DNA of 64,000 nucleotides from Paenibacillus alkalitolerans (GTDB lineage Bacteria > Bacillota > Bacilli > Paenibacillales > YIM-B00363). The notes under the pieces are model-generated. The model saw nothing but the letters and a program-made list of their open reading frames with translations. It had not been told where the DNA came from and made no database searches. Each line of letters starts with the position of its first letter. Position 1 is the first letter of the stretch. The stretch is taken from contig NZ_JAEMXM010000021.1 in assembly GCF_016482785.1 (NCBI RefSeq), positions 1 to 64,000 on the forward strand, read 5' to 3'. The position numbers and the translations under genes were made by a program. This document shows, piece after piece, positions 25,822 through 34,664 of this stretch.

Positions 25822-26592
25822 CTAAATCGTCATCGCTCCGAATCCGCCGTCCACCCGCAAGAAAGTGCCTGTAACGAATCCGGACGCACGTTCGGAAGCG
25901 AGATAAACCGCAGCTCCCTGCAGCTCTTCCGGTGCGCCGAACCGGTTCATCGGCGTGTGCCCCATTATGCTGCGGATGCGTTCCTCGGAAAGAATCTTCT
26001 TGTTTTGCTCGGCCGGGAAAAACCCGGGAATAATGCCGTTGACGCGCACACGGTGCGGCGCAAATTCGCGCGCCAGAAATTGCGTGACGGAGTTCACTCC
26101 GGCCTTCGAGGCGGAATAGGTGAACACGCGCGAAAGCGGCGGCCCGGACGAAACGGAGGAAATGTTGATAATGCTTCCGCCTTCTCCTTGGTCGATCATT
26201 TGCTTGCCGAACACTTGGCTCGCAAGGACGACGCTTTTCAAATTGACGTCCATAATGCTGTCCCATTCTTCTTCCGTAATTTCGAAAAATGAGGTGGCGC
26301 TGTTTTTGCCGGGGCAGTTCATCAGAATATCGACGCGTCCCGTCCAAGCCAGCACTTCCTCCAATACGCGCTGCAAATCTTCTTTGCTAGTCGCATCCGC
26401 TTGGAATACCGCCGCTTTGCCGCCTCCGGCTTGTTCAATGCGCGCTTTCGCAGCCTCCGCCGTTTCCGCGTTGCGCCCGACGACGGCGACATTCGCGCCG
26501 TGCGCCCCGAGCGCCTCGCCCATTACGGAGCCGAGCGTGCTGTTGCCGCCGATGATGACGGCGGTTTTGCCCGTCAGATCAAATAAATTCAT
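25822..26592 (-). CDS. SDR oxidoreductase, probable fructuronate reductase
   Basis: A 256-residue short-chain dehydrogenase. Catalytic Ser146, Tyr159 and Lys163 are in NISSVSSG and YSASK. The cofactor loop is GGNSTLG, where the usual middle Gly of GxxxGxG is Thr19. In this operon the missing step is reduction of fructuronate to mannonate, so it may replace UxuB; a KduD-like role with 2,5-diketo-3-deoxygluconate is the alternative. The ATG overlaps the stop of the larA-like gene (ATGA) and has AGGGGAATG upstream. Confidence 0.85.
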   Translation of the reverse strand: MNLFDLTGKTAVIIGGNSTLGSVMGEALGAHGANVAVVGRNAETAEAAKARIEQAGGGKAAVFQADATSKEDLQRVLEEVLAWTGRVDILMNCPGKNSATSFFEITEEEWDSIMDVNLKSVVLASQVFGKQMIDQGEGGSIINISSVSSGPPLSRVFTYSASKAGVNSVTQFLAREFAPHRVRVNGIIPGFFPAEQNKKILSEERIRSIMGHTPMNRFGAPEELQGAAVYLASERASGFVTGTFLRVDGGFGAMTI

Positions 26593-27860
26593 ATTACATT
26601 CCCCTCGCTGTCGAATGTCCAATGGTACGGCTCCGACACGATGTCGATGTCGGGATGTTTGCGCGCTTCCTCGAGAAGCGGCACCGATATTTCGATTTCG
26701 CCCAGATGCAGCGTGTCGCGGATGCGTACCAAACGGCAAGTGTGAAATTCGAGCACATTGCACGTCTTGACCGCCGCCTTGATCGCCAGCTCGTCGCTTT
26801 CCAGCGTCGTGGCAAGCTTCGTCGGAGCGCAGACGGTGGATGTCAATCCGTTCAAATACGTTGCCGTGAAATCCATCTTGTCGGCGAGTCTCCGCGTCGT
26901 GAAATCCGCCGTACCGACGCCGTTCGCGTTGCCCTTCGACTCCTTCGTGACGTCGAGGACGACCATCTTGTTCACATCCGGCCCGCCTGACGCATACGGA
27001 GTCGGGTACCTGCCGGTCACATTCGGATCCATGCCGTCCCCGCTTATGTTCTTGCCGATATAATCGATGACGAGCACGTCGATTTGATCAAACAGCAGCC
27101 GCGGCATGCGCGCTTTTGCCATGCGCAGCAGCTCGACCTCCCGTTCGTACACCAGCTCCGCCGGCAGCACTTCGACATGGCACGTTTCGTCATACGCGTT
27201 CTCCACGGCCGCGACCCCGAACACGATCGGCAGCTTCTTCATCATCACCTGCGCCATCTCAGGCACAAACTCGGCCATATATTTGAAGCCGAGCTGATGG
27301 CATGCTTCGGCGCCCTTCTGCTTGCCGAGGCCGATCGCGATCATCTTCATGATGCCGCTCTCGATGTTTCCGCGGAATGCGGTATGCGGCTTGACTCGGT
27401 TGATGACGATGATCGCGTCGGCCCCTGACGCGATTTTGTCGGCGTACACCGGCAGCCCGTTTGGCAGACGGTCAAGCTCTACCACTTCCATGGAGGACTC
27501 GACCGGCGCGCCCATCGTCTGCTCGTCTATGCCCAGATGCTTCAACACCTCCGCCTGTCCTTCCGCCGTCGCGCCGCCGTGGCTGCCCATGCACGGCACG
27601 ATGAACGGCGCGGCGCCGGCCACTTTCACGGCATCGACCACCGCGCGCGTCATTCCGGCGATGTTCGCCACGCCCCGGCTGCCGACGCAGACGGCAACCC
27701 GCTGGCCCGGCCGAATGCGGTCGATCGCGCCCGGATTAGCCAGCTCGGCCCGCAGCACGCCGACCGGGTCTTCCAGCTTCGAGGCGTCGAACCGCTGCCT
27801 GATGCGCACTACGGGCGGAATCGGAATCGGCTGCAGCATTCGTCGAATGATTTCACTCAT
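26589..27860 (-). CDS. LarA-like (DUF2088) protein in the uronate operon
   Basis: A 423-residue protein of the nickel-pincer lactate racemase superfamily. Residues matching the LarA active site are His94 (CMGSHGGAT), His159 (VKPHTAFRG), Lys172 (IMKMI) and His188 (ACHQL). LarA homologues racemise or epimerise 2-hydroxy acids with a nickel-pincer cofactor. Its place between uxaE and the SDR suggests a sugar-acid substrate. No larB, larC or larE is in the window, so cofactor supply must come from elsewhere or the protein uses another mechanism. Confidence 0.85.
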   Translation of the reverse strand: MSEIIRRMLQPIPIPPVVRIRQRFDASKLEDPVGVLRAELANPGAIDRIRPGQRVAVCVGSRGVANIAGMTRAVVDAVKVAGAAPFIVPCMGSHGGATAEGQAEVLKHLGIDEQTMGAPVESSMEVVELDRLPNGLPVYADKIASGADAIIVINRVKPHTAFRGNIESGIMKMIAIGLGKQKGAEACHQLGFKYMAEFVPEMAQVMMKKLPIVFGVAAVENAYDETCHVEVLPAELVYEREVELLRMAKARMPRLLFDQIDVLVIDYIGKNISGDGMDPNVTGRYPTPYASGGPDVNKMVVLDVTKESKGNANGVGTADFTTRRLADKMDFTATYLNGLTSTVCAPTKLATTLESDELAIKAAVKTCNVLEFHTCRLVRIRDTLHLGEIEISVPLLEEARKHPDIDIVSEPYHWTFDSEGNVI

Positions 27861-27888
27861 GCGTCTTCACTTCCTTAGTAGGTGCGGA

Positions 27889-29394
27889 TCATTTTCCAAG
27901 CAGTTGCAAATGTTTGCCGATATGTGTAATGAGTGCGTCTTCGTACGATTTCTCGTGCTCGCGAAGCGTCCGGTAAAACTCGTCTTTAAACAACAGACGT
28001 CCGTTCGCGTCCTTCGCGGTCAGCAATATGCCGTACGTGATATGGATCAACTGCCGCGCGTCGTTGTCGTTCATATACTCGGGTAGCTCGGCGTCGGCTG
28101 TATCGGATAACGGGCGAATGCGGCCGAAGTCCGCCGTAATGTGGTAATACTTCAGCGCCTCTTCGACCCGCTCCAGAGCGTAAGCGTGCATTCTCCGGTA
28201 AAGATCCGGATTGACGCGCGCCACCGTCCGCACCGCTTCCAGCCAGTTGGTGCCGGCGGTCTTCAAGTGGAAGCGGCCGCCCGTATATTTCGCCACCAAC
28301 GGGAATACGCTGAACTTGTCGCTTCCGGAATGGACGCTCAGCTTGTAGCCGAAATGATCCGCGATCTTCGCATGAACGGCCAGCTCTTGCTCGAATTGGG
28401 CGATGTCGCCGATGTAATCGATGCCCTTCTGAAACTCGCCGCAAAATCTCGGCGCAATGCTGTATACTTGAACGCCTTCGCGGCGAAGCTCGCTTGCGAC
28501 GTACCAGTGAGCGGCAGGGTCGGTTGGGGTGAGCGTCTCGTCGATCGAAATTTCAAAATCGATATCCCGTCCGGCCGGTTCAATATAAGTACGATAGATG
28601 TCGAGCATAAATTGAATCGCTTGACCATATACGAGTGCATAACGCATCAAGCTGGTTCGGGACATTGATATTTCCGTCCCGTCCACATTAAAGGTTCGGT
28701 CGGCGTAATCCGACTCCAGGCGCTCCCTGAAATTCGCTTCGAGAGCTCCGTACCTGCGGGACACCTCCGACTCATCGGCGGAAGCGGCGTCGTTGTCGAT
28801 ATGCTCGGAGGCGTCCAGCGTCAGCATCGAAAATCCGAGCCGAAGCGCCATCTCGATGTCCGACGTCGTCTTCAGATGGTCGCCGTCCGCGCCCCAACCG
28901 TCCTTGTATCCTTCCTGGAACACCGCGAAAGCGGCCGCGTCAAGCACATCCTCATATGTTCGTTCGGTCAGCGTCAATTCGCGAATGCTTTGCTGCGCCA
29001 AGATCGGCCGGACGTCGCGGCCGGCGACCGTCTTAATGTGACCGGGCGAAGCGAGACCGAGGCGGTCACCCAAACCGATCGTCGCAATTTTCGTTCCGAA
29101 CGCGCGGGGCTTCGTATACTCGAAATACTTGTTGAGCACAAGACGGTTACTGCGGGACAGCGGGCACATTTTGAACGTCGTCTGTTCCTCCGTTCTTTCT
29201 TCGCCCTCCAGCTCGGAGTACAGCGATCCGCCGCCGGTAACGAGCAGCTTCCGCTCTCCGTTCTCTCTTACCATAACGATACGGTCAGCGCCGGATTCCG
29301 TGAACGACTTGATAAAGACGTTATCCGCCCCGGTTAATGCGCTTCCGCCGGCCAGCAGCCGTGCGACTGCCGGCATGTTTGTTGTAGTAGACAT
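27889..29394 (-). CDS. uxaE: Tagaturonate/fructuronate epimerase
   Basis: A 501-residue UxaE-type epimerase that interconverts D-tagaturonate and D-fructuronate, so galacturonate can join the glucuronate route without UxaB. Typical segments are TIGLGDRLGLASPGH, FQEGYKDGWGADGDHLKT, DFEISIDETLTPTDP and LSVHSGSDKFSVFPLVA. ATG 29394 is chosen: AGGAGG lies eight bases upstream, whereas the ATG at 29400 is too close to it. First gene of the operon with larA-like, SDR and uxaC. Confidence 0.93.
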   Translation of the reverse strand: MSTTTNMPAVARLLAGGSALTGADNVFIKSFTESGADRIVMVRENGERKLLVTGGGSLYSELEGEERTEEQTTFKMCPLSRSNRLVLNKYFEYTKPRAFGTKIATIGLGDRLGLASPGHIKTVAGRDVRPILAQQSIRELTLTERTYEDVLDAAAFAVFQEGYKDGWGADGDHLKTTSDIEMALRLGFSMLTLDASEHIDNDAASADESEVSRRYGALEANFRERLESDYADRTFNVDGTEISMSRTSLMRYALVYGQAIQFMLDIYRTYIEPAGRDIDFEISIDETLTPTDPAAHWYVASELRREGVQVYSIAPRFCGEFQKGIDYIGDIAQFEQELAVHAKIADHFGYKLSVHSGSDKFSVFPLVAKYTGGRFHLKTAGTNWLEAVRTVARVNPDLYRRMHAYALERVEEALKYYHITADFGRIRPLSDTADAELPEYMNDNDARQLIHITYGILLTAKDANGRLLFKDEFYRTLREHEKSYEDALITHIGKHLQLLGK

Positions 29395-29411
29395 GAGCAT
29401 TACCTCCTCAA

Positions 29412-29471
29412 AATAACAACGTTGTTATTAACCATTACAACTATAATAAGTTGAAAACATGCTTTCATCAA
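29412..29471 (-). promoter_or_regulatory. uxaE promoter with LacI-type operator
   Basis: On the minus strand TTGATG (29471-29466), a 17-base spacer and TATTAT (29448-29443) form a sigma-A promoter. The 18-bp palindrome AATAACAAC/GTTGTTATT (29412-29429), with a central CG, lies just after the expected transcription start and before the ribosome site, an ideal block for the adjacent LacI-family repressor. A second, weaker CG-centred site, GGAAAACGTTTTTC, lies at 29503-29516 near the lacI-type gene. Confidence 0.8.
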
Positions 29472-29533
29472 TGATATTTTTACAATACGAGTCATTTTTT
29501 TAGGAAAACGTTTTTCATAGGAGCATCGATGCG

Positions 29534-30529
29534 ATGAACGTAACGATTAAAGATATCGCCCGATTGGCGGGAGTCAGCTATTCCACCGTTTCCAAGGCGC
29601 TGAACGACAGCCCGTTGGTGAAACCCGACACGAAGAAACGAATCGTGGAGCTGGCCGCGCAGCTCGGCTATCAACCGAATATCGCCGCCAAGAGTCTCGT
29701 CTCCCGCCGGAGCATGACGGTCGGAGTCGTGCTGCCTTCATTGGAGCGGGTCGCTCTATCGGCCCTTGTCGGACGGATTAACGACGAGCTTGCGGGGCGC
29801 GGATATGAAGTGATTTTGTCGATTCTTCCGCCTACTTCCGCCGTCAAGCTGTTTCAACGGCTCCAGATGGACGGCATCGTTGTGTTTGAGGATATTTCGC
29901 CGGAAGAGAAATATGTCGAACCCGCTGCGACCGAAATCCCCGTTGTCTCGATTGGTTCTTCTCACGTGACAAGCTCCCGATATGCCATCGTTGACGTCAA
30001 GCGCAAAGAAGCCTTGAAGGAAGCGGTCCGCTATTTGGCGGGTCTTGGCCATGCGCGAATCGCCTATATCGGGGACGCCAGGGAGTCGGACAGCAAACAG
30101 CAGCAAAAGGTGGCGGGTTTCATGGAAGGCGCGTTCGAATGCGGACTGACATCCGAGTCGGCGTTCATTATGAACTCCGACGGAAACACGTGGCGCCACG
30201 GATACGAGGCCGGCCGGAGATTGTTGGTGCTGGACAAGCGGCCGAGCGCGGTAATTACCGGCGCGTTCGATGTGACCGCCGGCTTCTTGCGGGCGGTGCA
30301 GGACGGCGGGCTTAGCATCCCGGACGATCTTTCGCTGCTCAGCTATGACAATGTTCCTCAGCTGGCCGAACTGGATGTACCGGTTTCGGCCGTAGGAGCG
30401 CCTGTTTCGCTATTGGCGGATCGGATCGCCTCAAGGCTGGTTGATATTATGGGATCGGCCAACGCCATCCGGATGTCCGAGCTGCTGGATGCTTGTATCG
30501 AGGAGAGAGCTTCGTGCCGGAACGTGTGA
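29534..30529 (+). CDS. LacI-family repressor of the uronate operon
   Basis: A 331-residue regulator. The N-terminal helix-turn-helix and hinge (TIKDIARLAGVSYSTVSKAL, then NIAAKSLVSRRS) are standard. The rest is a periplasmic-binding-protein-like sensor domain (VGVVLPSLE, GHARIAYIGDAR, DDLSLLSYDN). It is divergent from uxaE and should repress it until a uronate or an intermediate such as fructuronate binds. CG-centred palindromes flank the intergenic region. Confidence 0.94.
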   Translation: MNVTIKDIARLAGVSYSTVSKALNDSPLVKPDTKKRIVELAAQLGYQPNIAAKSLVSRRSMTVGVVLPSLERVALSALVGRINDELAGRGYEVILSILPPTSAVKLFQRLQMDGIVVFEDISPEEKYVEPAATEIPVVSIGSSHVTSSRYAIVDVKRKEALKEAVRYLAGLGHARIAYIGDARESDSKQQQKVAGFMEGAFECGLTSESAFIMNSDGNTWRHGYEAGRRLLVLDKRPSAVITGAFDVTAGFLRAVQDGGLSIPDDLSLLSYDNVPQLAELDVPVSAVGAPVSLLADRIASRLVDIMGSANAIRMSELLDACIEERASCRNV

Positions 30530-30671
30530 GTGCTAACATTATGGCAATGTTTATACAAATAAGGCAAAAAGTTTGCCATATTAAGACCAAACGTTGCCGA
30601 TCGAACGACCCTTGCGGCTTCATCGTCAACCGTCTATCATAGCGGTACCGAACAAACGGAGGTTAACACGA

Positions 30672-31862
30672 GTGAGAAATACACTTTTGACCGCAATGTG
30701 TTTAATGATAATTTTGGCAGGATGCTCCGCCCCTTCGCCTGCAGAACAAGCTGTGGAGACCCCGCCCGTGACGAATACCGGAAAAGAAGTGACCCTGCCG
30801 AAGTCTGAAGAACCTCCGGGTAAAAGTTCCCTTCCGATTTCCGAACAAGCACCGGAAGAAGCTTCTTTCACCAAAGGCATTCTAACGGGGCTGCCCGAAT
30901 ATTTCAGTTTCGTCGATCGTTTGGATGAATACCGAATCTTGGGGCTGGCCGCCGGCAAACCTTTTATCTATTCAGTATCCGAACACAAATACGATATCGT
31001 GTCGGAAACCGTATGCTGGAACGTCCGGCTCTCTCCCGATAAACAAAGGATCGGATACAACAACGAAGACGGCATCGGGATTATCAATATTGAAGACGGA
31101 ACCGGAAGGATCGTTTTTTCAAAGGAACAGAGCGATCAAATCAATCAAGACGGGTCCATGTACTTTCAGTGGGGAACTCTCCCGAACCAACTGCTGTTGA
31201 TACATCAGGGGGAGTGGGACTCATTTTATTATCTGTTGGATTTGGAAACCGGGAAATATACCCCGCTTCAGGTGAAAATGGACAGCTATTTCTTGTCGGA
31301 GCCGATTCAATGGATTGACGAGCATCGGATTTTGTTCAGCTTCCGGGCGAGCAAGAAGAAGGACGGCACGATGGAGTACGGTTCGGGATACCGGTCTGAC
31401 TTGGCCGTCTATGATTTGAGAACAGGAACAACAGAGAAAGTTACAGATACGGATGACGGATATTTTGTAAATTTTGTTTCCATGCAAGCAGATACGGCGT
31501 ATTACCAGGAGATGGATCCGGAACAAAGGAGAAGTTACTATTCGGTAGATGTGACAAATAAAAAATCCGAACGTATCGACATTGCCGATGAACATAACGA
31601 TATATACGTCTTCTGGTCACCGGACACCTACCTGATGGGTAATGTCGACCCCGAGATACAAGAGATGAACCATGTTATGAATGTGAGTTACGTATCCCGC
31701 GGTACCACCCGAACCATTGACGCAATTCTTTTCGAATCTTCGACGCCGGCATGGGTCCGCCTGGGGAGCCATCTCGCCGTCTCGTTCGGTCATGCGGAGA
31801 AAGCGGACGATAACCTCGGTTATATTACAAAATCACAGGCACATGTGTTCACGTTCAAATGA
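30672..31862 (+). CDS. Lipoprotein with beta-propeller-like repeats
   Basis: A 396-residue lipoprotein. GTG 30672 follows CGGAGG; the signal ends with lipobox ILAGC. A Pro/Glu-rich linker precedes short beta repeats ending in Asp/Gly turns (LSPDKQRIGYNNEDGIGIIN, DLETGKYTPLQV, YDLRTGTTEKVTD), the pattern of TolB/WD40-like propellers. Ligand unknown. It stands alone between the LacI regulator and a hairpin. Confidence 0.8.
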   Translation: MRNTLLTAMCLMIILAGCSAPSPAEQAVETPPVTNTGKEVTLPKSEEPPGKSSLPISEQAPEEASFTKGILTGLPEYFSFVDRLDEYRILGLAAGKPFIYSVSEHKYDIVSETVCWNVRLSPDKQRIGYNNEDGIGIINIEDGTGRIVFSKEQSDQINQDGSMYFQWGTLPNQLLLIHQGEWDSFYYLLDLETGKYTPLQVKMDSYFLSEPIQWIDEHRILFSFRASKKKDGTMEYGSGYRSDLAVYDLRTGTTEKVTDTDDGYFVNFVSMQADTAYYQEMDPEQRRSYYSVDVTNKKSERIDIADEHNDIYVFWSPDTYLMGNVDPEIQEMNHVMNVSYVSRGTTRTIDAILFESSTPAWVRLGSHLAVSFGHAEKADDNLGYITKSQAHVFTFK

Positions 31863-31868
31863 AAATAA

Positions 31869-31908
31869 AGGGGCTGCCTCTGTTCAAGATGACTGTGAAG
31901 CAGCCTCT
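31869..31908. terminator. Hairpin after the propeller lipoprotein
   Basis: AGGGGCTGCCTC pairs imperfectly with GAAGCAGCCTCT around a loop that itself contains TTCA/TGAA. It lies seven bases after the stop codon. The following T-run is poor, so its strength is uncertain. Confidence 0.55.
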
Positions 31909-31995
31909 CGTTCTAACGGAACATTTACGGAATACGTATGGCTTGAGATGAGGCCGTTGGGAAGCCGCACGCGTTATGCGAACGAAAAAAACGCC

Positions 31996-32751
31996 CTATA
32001 ACAGCCCCCAGTACACCTCTGTCTCATAGTCGAAGGACACCGTCCCGTTCCTTTCATTGCGTTCGAACAGTTTCCGCAGCTCCTCCAGCATCGGTTCATA
32101 AGTCGGGTGGCCAGGTACGGGACTGTAGGATGAAGACCGCAGCCGTCCGAGCAAACCCTCAAAATCGAACAACTGCTTGTACGGGAACCGGGCTTCCCTC
32201 AGCGATCCTTCCTTGAAGAAAGATGCCAGTATCTCACTTGAAATATTCTTGTGATTGACGCTCGCGTAATCGGTGCCGAACGTATGCAGCAGACTTTCAT
32301 ACTGTTCCAGAAACGGTGTGCCGTGCGTCAGCCGTGAATTCCAGATCAGCACCGTCTTCCCGCCTGGCTTCAGAATACGCCCGAACTCGGTTTTAGCCGC
32401 ATCGCGGTCAAACCAATGAAACGCCTGCGCACAGACGATAAAATCTACGGAATGATCGGGCAATCCGGTCGCTTCCGCTGATCCCGGGATAGCGCGAAAC
32501 TTCGATTCCCCGCTTAATGCTTTCTCTGCGGCCTCCCTCATCGCCTGATTCGGCTCGACAGCCGTCACGCCGCTCCCCTGCTCCAGCAACAACCGTGAAA
32601 AAATACCGGTCCCCGCACCGATGTCCGCTATTTCCGAACCCGCTCGCAAGCCCACGGAATCATACAAGTAATCAATGGCTTCCTTCGGGTAGCTCGGCCT
32701 GTACTTCACATATGTATCGACCCTGTCGGAAAATCGTTCCTTACTGTCCAT
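31996..32751 (-). CDS. Class I SAM-dependent methyltransferase
   Basis: A 251-residue methyltransferase of the type annotated Methyltransf_11. Motif I is IADIGAGTGIFSRLLLEQG, motif II VTAVEPNQAM and post-motif VDFIVCAQAFHWFD. The N-terminus (RFSDRVDTYVKYRPSYP) is typical of a common Firmicute family whose substrate is unknown. It is followed by a decayed methyltransferase gene on the same strand upstream. Confidence 0.9.
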   Translation of the reverse strand: MDSKERFSDRVDTYVKYRPSYPKEAIDYLYDSVGLRAGSEIADIGAGTGIFSRLLLEQGSGVTAVEPNQAMREAAEKALSGESKFRAIPGSAEATGLPDHSVDFIVCAQAFHWFDRDAAKTEFGRILKPGGKTVLIWNSRLTHGTPFLEQYESLLHTFGTDYASVNHKNISSEILASFFKEGSLREARFPYKQLFDFEGLLGRLRSSSYSPVPGHPTYEPMLEELRKLFERNERNGTVSFDYETEVYWGLL

Positions 32752-32766
32752 TACGAACCACTCCCA

Positions 32767-33194
32767 TCAAGCTTTTTTTCTCCCAATGTAAAGCAAATGG
32801 GATGCAGTGCCTAACAAATACGAATCGGCTGCGGATTTATAAATTAGTTCCATAAGTGAGTCCAGTTCTCCACGTTCTCTCCAATAATTCCAATTCTCAG
32901 GCGTTAATCGGGCACCAATGCCGTTTGACGACAATAGCTCCAGTGTCTCAAACCCATTCTGCTCCATGAACGGTCTGATGTCTTCAATTTTGTAAAAATA
33001 AGCCCCGGTGAACCTTCCGGGATCCGAATGGTTAAATATCCCGGTCTGCCCGGACCCGCGCCATTATCTAATATTTGCCCTGATTCAGGAAGGTGTTTTT
33101 TTATAAAATGCCAATTAACCAGAAATTCCAGAGGTTCTCTCTCAAGCCTTCCCCACTCATCAAATGACGAATAATAATTTACAATGTCTTGCAT
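32767..33194 (-). pseudogene. Internally deleted methyltransferase gene
   Basis: The 5' part (MQDIVNYYSSFDEWGRLERE... to DNGAGPGR) carries the start of a SAM-binding motif. The 3' part in another frame (DPGRFTGAYFYKIEDIRPF, then MEQNGFETLELLSSNGIGAR) is the usual C-terminal region of the same family. They meet near 33035, so roughly 100-130 central codons and the reading frame have been lost. No active enzyme can be made. Confidence 0.8.
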
Positions 33195-33529
33195 ACGGTC
33201 ACCCGCCCTACCGTTTTTTCTCCTTGCTCTCCACAACTATATTTCTTCCAACTTATTCCTGTCAATCAACTCAGCATTACTTATAGTCCAAATTCAGCAT
33301 TTTAATCATATATTCGATGCCATCCACAGGACTGGGTATGCGGACATCCAATAGCTGCAATAAAGCCAGAATAAACGCATGGCGCTCAACTTATTCCGTT
33401 AATTACTGCTATTTGTTTGCTTCATATGGAAACAGGCGATAATGATATGTATGCATCGCAAATCTTTTTTCGGTTGATCAGCCCCGAAGGTGGAAATCGC
33501 TGCGAAGAATTGGTGGATCGGAAAATATT
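33195..33529. other. 335-bp gap without a recognised gene
   Basis: AT-rich sequence between the decayed methyltransferase and the GerAB gene. I see no convincing open frame, RNA gene or repeat. The GerAB promoter should be here, but no clear -35/-10 pair was found, which would fit use of a sporulation sigma factor. Confidence 0.5.
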
Positions 33530-34642
33530 ATGGAAAAGGCGAAAATCAGCGCCGGGCAGTTGTTTGCGTTAATTTTTTTGTTCGAGATGGGTACGGCGCT
33601 TGTCGTCAGTTTAGGGTTGAAGGCGGAAAAGGATGCCTGGCTGGCCATACTTCTTGGGTTAGCGGGCGGATTGCTCCTGTTTCTTGTCTACACCTCTTTA
33701 TACAAGCTATATCCGGCGCTTCCGCTTACCGGGTACTTAAGAGCGATTTTGGGAAAATGGATCGGATGGCCGGCATGCTTGCTTTACATTATATTTTTTC
33801 TCTATGGGGCGGCAAGGGATTTACGGGACGGAGGAGAGCTGCTCACCGCTTCATTTTTGGATCAGACACCCGTATTTGTAAATCTTGCAATTATGATCTT
33901 ATCGGTCGGTTACGTATTGAATAAAGGGATCGAAGTATTCTCAAGAACCGCACAAATCTGCATGGTCGTAATGTTCGCGGCGGGATTCATCAGCAACTTC
34001 CTGATGTACGCTTCCGGAATCGCCGATTATCACCAGCTGCTTCCGGTATTGGCCAAAGGATGGGAGCCTGTCGTTAATACGGCTGCGACCCAAACCTTCG
34101 AATTCCCATTCAGCGAATTGATTTGCTTTACGATGCTGTTTCCTTATTTGAATGATCCGAAAAACGGTGTTCGCGCGGGATTTGCTGCAGTGTTGTTCAG
34201 CGGGCTTACTCTAAGTTTTTCGATTGCCATGTATATCGCCGTACTGGGAGTCGATATTGCCGGAAGAGCAACTTTTCCCTTGCTGTCGGCAATCAGTATG
34301 ATTAATATCGGTGAATTCATTCAGAGATTGGATGTGTTCGCCGTTCTTACATTGATCATCGGGGATTTTTTTAAGGTCGGAATTTTTTTTTACGCTGCAG
34401 TTATCGGTGGGGCCGATCTGTTCCGTATACAGGATTACCGGAAGCTGGTGTATCCGTTTGCTCTTCTCATTTTGATCATTTCGATGATCATCGCGTCCAA
34501 CTTCGCGGAGCATATCGAGGAGGGAAACTTTGCGCTGCGGACCGTTTTTCTATTGTTCGGCGTGGCGATTCCGCTTTTGCTGTGGGCGGCGGCACGGTTT
34601 CGCAGGCTCGTTGAAAAAAAGAATCCCCCGCCTTTCGAGTAA
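33530..34642 (+). CDS. GerAB-type spore germination permease
   Basis: A 370-residue integral membrane protein with about ten transmembrane segments, of the amino acid/polyamine permease-like GerAB/spore germination family. Typical features are ISAGQLFALIFLFEMGTALV at the start, the Trp-Pro in KWIGWPACLLYIIFFLYGAA and QTFEFPFSELICFTMLFPYL. GerAB proteins sense germinants in the spore inner membrane together with GerAA and GerAC. Neither partner gene is adjacent, so this is an orphan subunit. Confidence 0.9.
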   Translation: MEKAKISAGQLFALIFLFEMGTALVVSLGLKAEKDAWLAILLGLAGGLLLFLVYTSLYKLYPALPLTGYLRAILGKWIGWPACLLYIIFFLYGAARDLRDGGELLTASFLDQTPVFVNLAIMILSVGYVLNKGIEVFSRTAQICMVVMFAAGFISNFLMYASGIADYHQLLPVLAKGWEPVVNTAATQTFEFPFSELICFTMLFPYLNDPKNGVRAGFAAVLFSGLTLSFSIAMYIAVLGVDIAGRATFPLLSAISMINIGEFIQRLDVFAVLTLIIGDFFKVGIFFYAAVIGGADLFRIQDYRKLVYPFALLILIISMIIASNFAEHIEEGNFALRTVFLLFGVAIPLLLWAAARFRRLVEKKNPPPFE

Positions 34643-34658
34643 TCAACGCAGGCGGGGG
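34625..34658. terminator. Hairpin spanning the gerAB stop codon
   Basis: CCCCCGCC and GGCGGGGG pair around an 18-base loop holding the TAA of the GerAB gene. It sits between convergent genes and overlaps neither the GNAT stop nor its body. T-runs are poor. Confidence 0.55.
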
Positions 34659-34664
34659 TGTCTG

